Assembly (NCBI GenBank): GCA_963920705.1 | Contig: OY987240.1 | Coordinates: 7,915,676 to 7,979,675 of the forward strand | Source: Odiellus spinosus | Taxonomy: Eukaryota > Arthropoda > Arachnida > Opiliones > Phalangiidae | Length of the DNA stretch: 64,000 nt | Direction of reading: 5' to 3' | Shown here: positions 63,880 to 64,000 of the stretch, piece by piece | Layout: the number at the start of each line of letters is the position of its first letter | Numbering within the stretch: the stretch's first letter is position 1 | The notes under the pieces: generated by a model | Database searches by the model: none | What the model was told of the DNA's origin: nothing | Seen by the model: the letters and a program-made list of their open reading frames with translations, nothing else | Translations under genes and position numbers: made by a program

Positions 63880-63952
63880 ACCTCTGGGGCCCAATGGAAA
63901 CGGCGCCGGTCTTCTAAACCGGAGATTGCGGGTTCGAGTCCCGCCGGTGGTA
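63880..63952 (+). tRNA. tRNA-Arg (TCT), unit 70
   Basis: Acceptor ACCTCTG, GG at 8-9, D-loop AATGGAAA. Spacer follows to the window edge. Confidence 0.52.
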
Positions 63953-64000
63953 TTCCTTTTATAATAAGCATCAATAAAGGGTTATTCACACATTTTCCAA

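Larger units (their letters stand above)
54772..64000 (+). repeat. 132-bp tandem array of 70 tRNA-Arg/Lys-like units
   Basis: Each unit has a 73-nt tRNA-like gene and a 59-bp spacer; start-to-start distance is 131-133 bp except after unit 61 (119 bp). Spacers are of two types: A (AATGAAGGGTTATTCACACA) and B (AATGCAATGTTATTCATATA). Consensus tRNA parts: A box TGGCCCAATGG, B box GGTTCGAGTCC, downstream CCTTTTAT terminator. By my count anticodons are TCT 30, TCG 24, TTT 15, none 1. The array continues past the right edge. 132 is divisible by three, so long ORFs rich in GIPPAGLEPAISG (minus) or AQWIRRRSSKPEIAG (plus) run through it; these are not genes. Units are listed individually below. Confidence 0.97.

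Noticed and set aside
55107..63989. Dozens of ORFs through the tRNA array on both strands (up to 232 codons, LIIKGIPPAGLEPAISG-type repeats)
   Set aside because: The 132-bp period is a multiple of three, so any open frame repeats. The protein repeats are translations of tRNA and spacer, with Pol III signals explaining the conservation.

Overview
The window is nuclear DNA from an AT-rich, repeat-laden arthropod genome. The evidence is exons of an ionotropic-receptor-type chemoreceptor family, degenerate TTAGG/CCTAA tracts, mariner and hAT-type transposon remains, and eukaryotic Pol III tRNA genes with internal A and B boxes. I see no bacterial operons, CRISPR array or rRNA. An insect is most likely, but I cannot name the species.

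Layout. (1) 1-13,700 and 30,063-37,250 are two diverged copies of one segment. Each carries an ionotropic-receptor (IR)-like gene on the minus strand. Gene A has exons at 12818-12903, 10501-10844, 7182-7281, 3191-3491 and 2305-2821 and runs off the left edge before its last exon. Gene B has exons at 36331-36403, 34272-34371, 31405-31705, 30394-30916 and a last TM3 exon at 24262-24523. It has lost the block that holds the 114-residue exon of gene A and is probably a pseudogene. The two copies act as natural empty/filled site pairs: hAT-like, foldback-like and mariner insertions are each present in only one copy. (2) 14,150-24,000 is repeat DNA: foldback MITEs, a ~2.9-kb satellite of 40-bp units, and a 2.4-kb tandem duplication. 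(3) 24,727-30,037 is a ~5.3-kb block bounded by ~200-bp inverted repeats, carrying a decayed transposon-type ORF and a 330-bp CTCGT microsatellite. It sits in the last intron of gene B. (4) 37,857-54,700 holds more mobile elements and minisatellites, with no confident protein gene. (5) 54,808-63,952 and beyond is a tandem array of 70 tRNA units with a 132-bp period.

The tRNA array is the most striking feature. Every unit is a 73-nt tRNA-Arg-like gene plus a 59-bp spacer. By my count the anticodon is TCT (Arg) in 30 units, TCG (Arg) in 24 and TTT (Lys) in 15, and one unit has lost its anticodon arm. Internal Pol III promoters and T4 terminators are mostly intact, but nearly every unit has the same U4-U69 mismatch in the acceptor stem. 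It is therefore either an amplified tRNA locus or a satellite built from a tRNA.

A second theme is a set of foldback-like elements whose inverted arms are arrays of 15-16-bp units containing GCGC or AGAGC motifs. Five loci are visible (5277, 11709, 37857, 43714, 54640). Their interiors differ: a TTAGG-rich array, a tRNA-like sequence and, possibly, the tRNA array itself, which begins exactly where the 54640 arm ends. One of them (37857-39906) has a 9-bp target duplication. All functional statements are from reading the sequence; no database search was possible.
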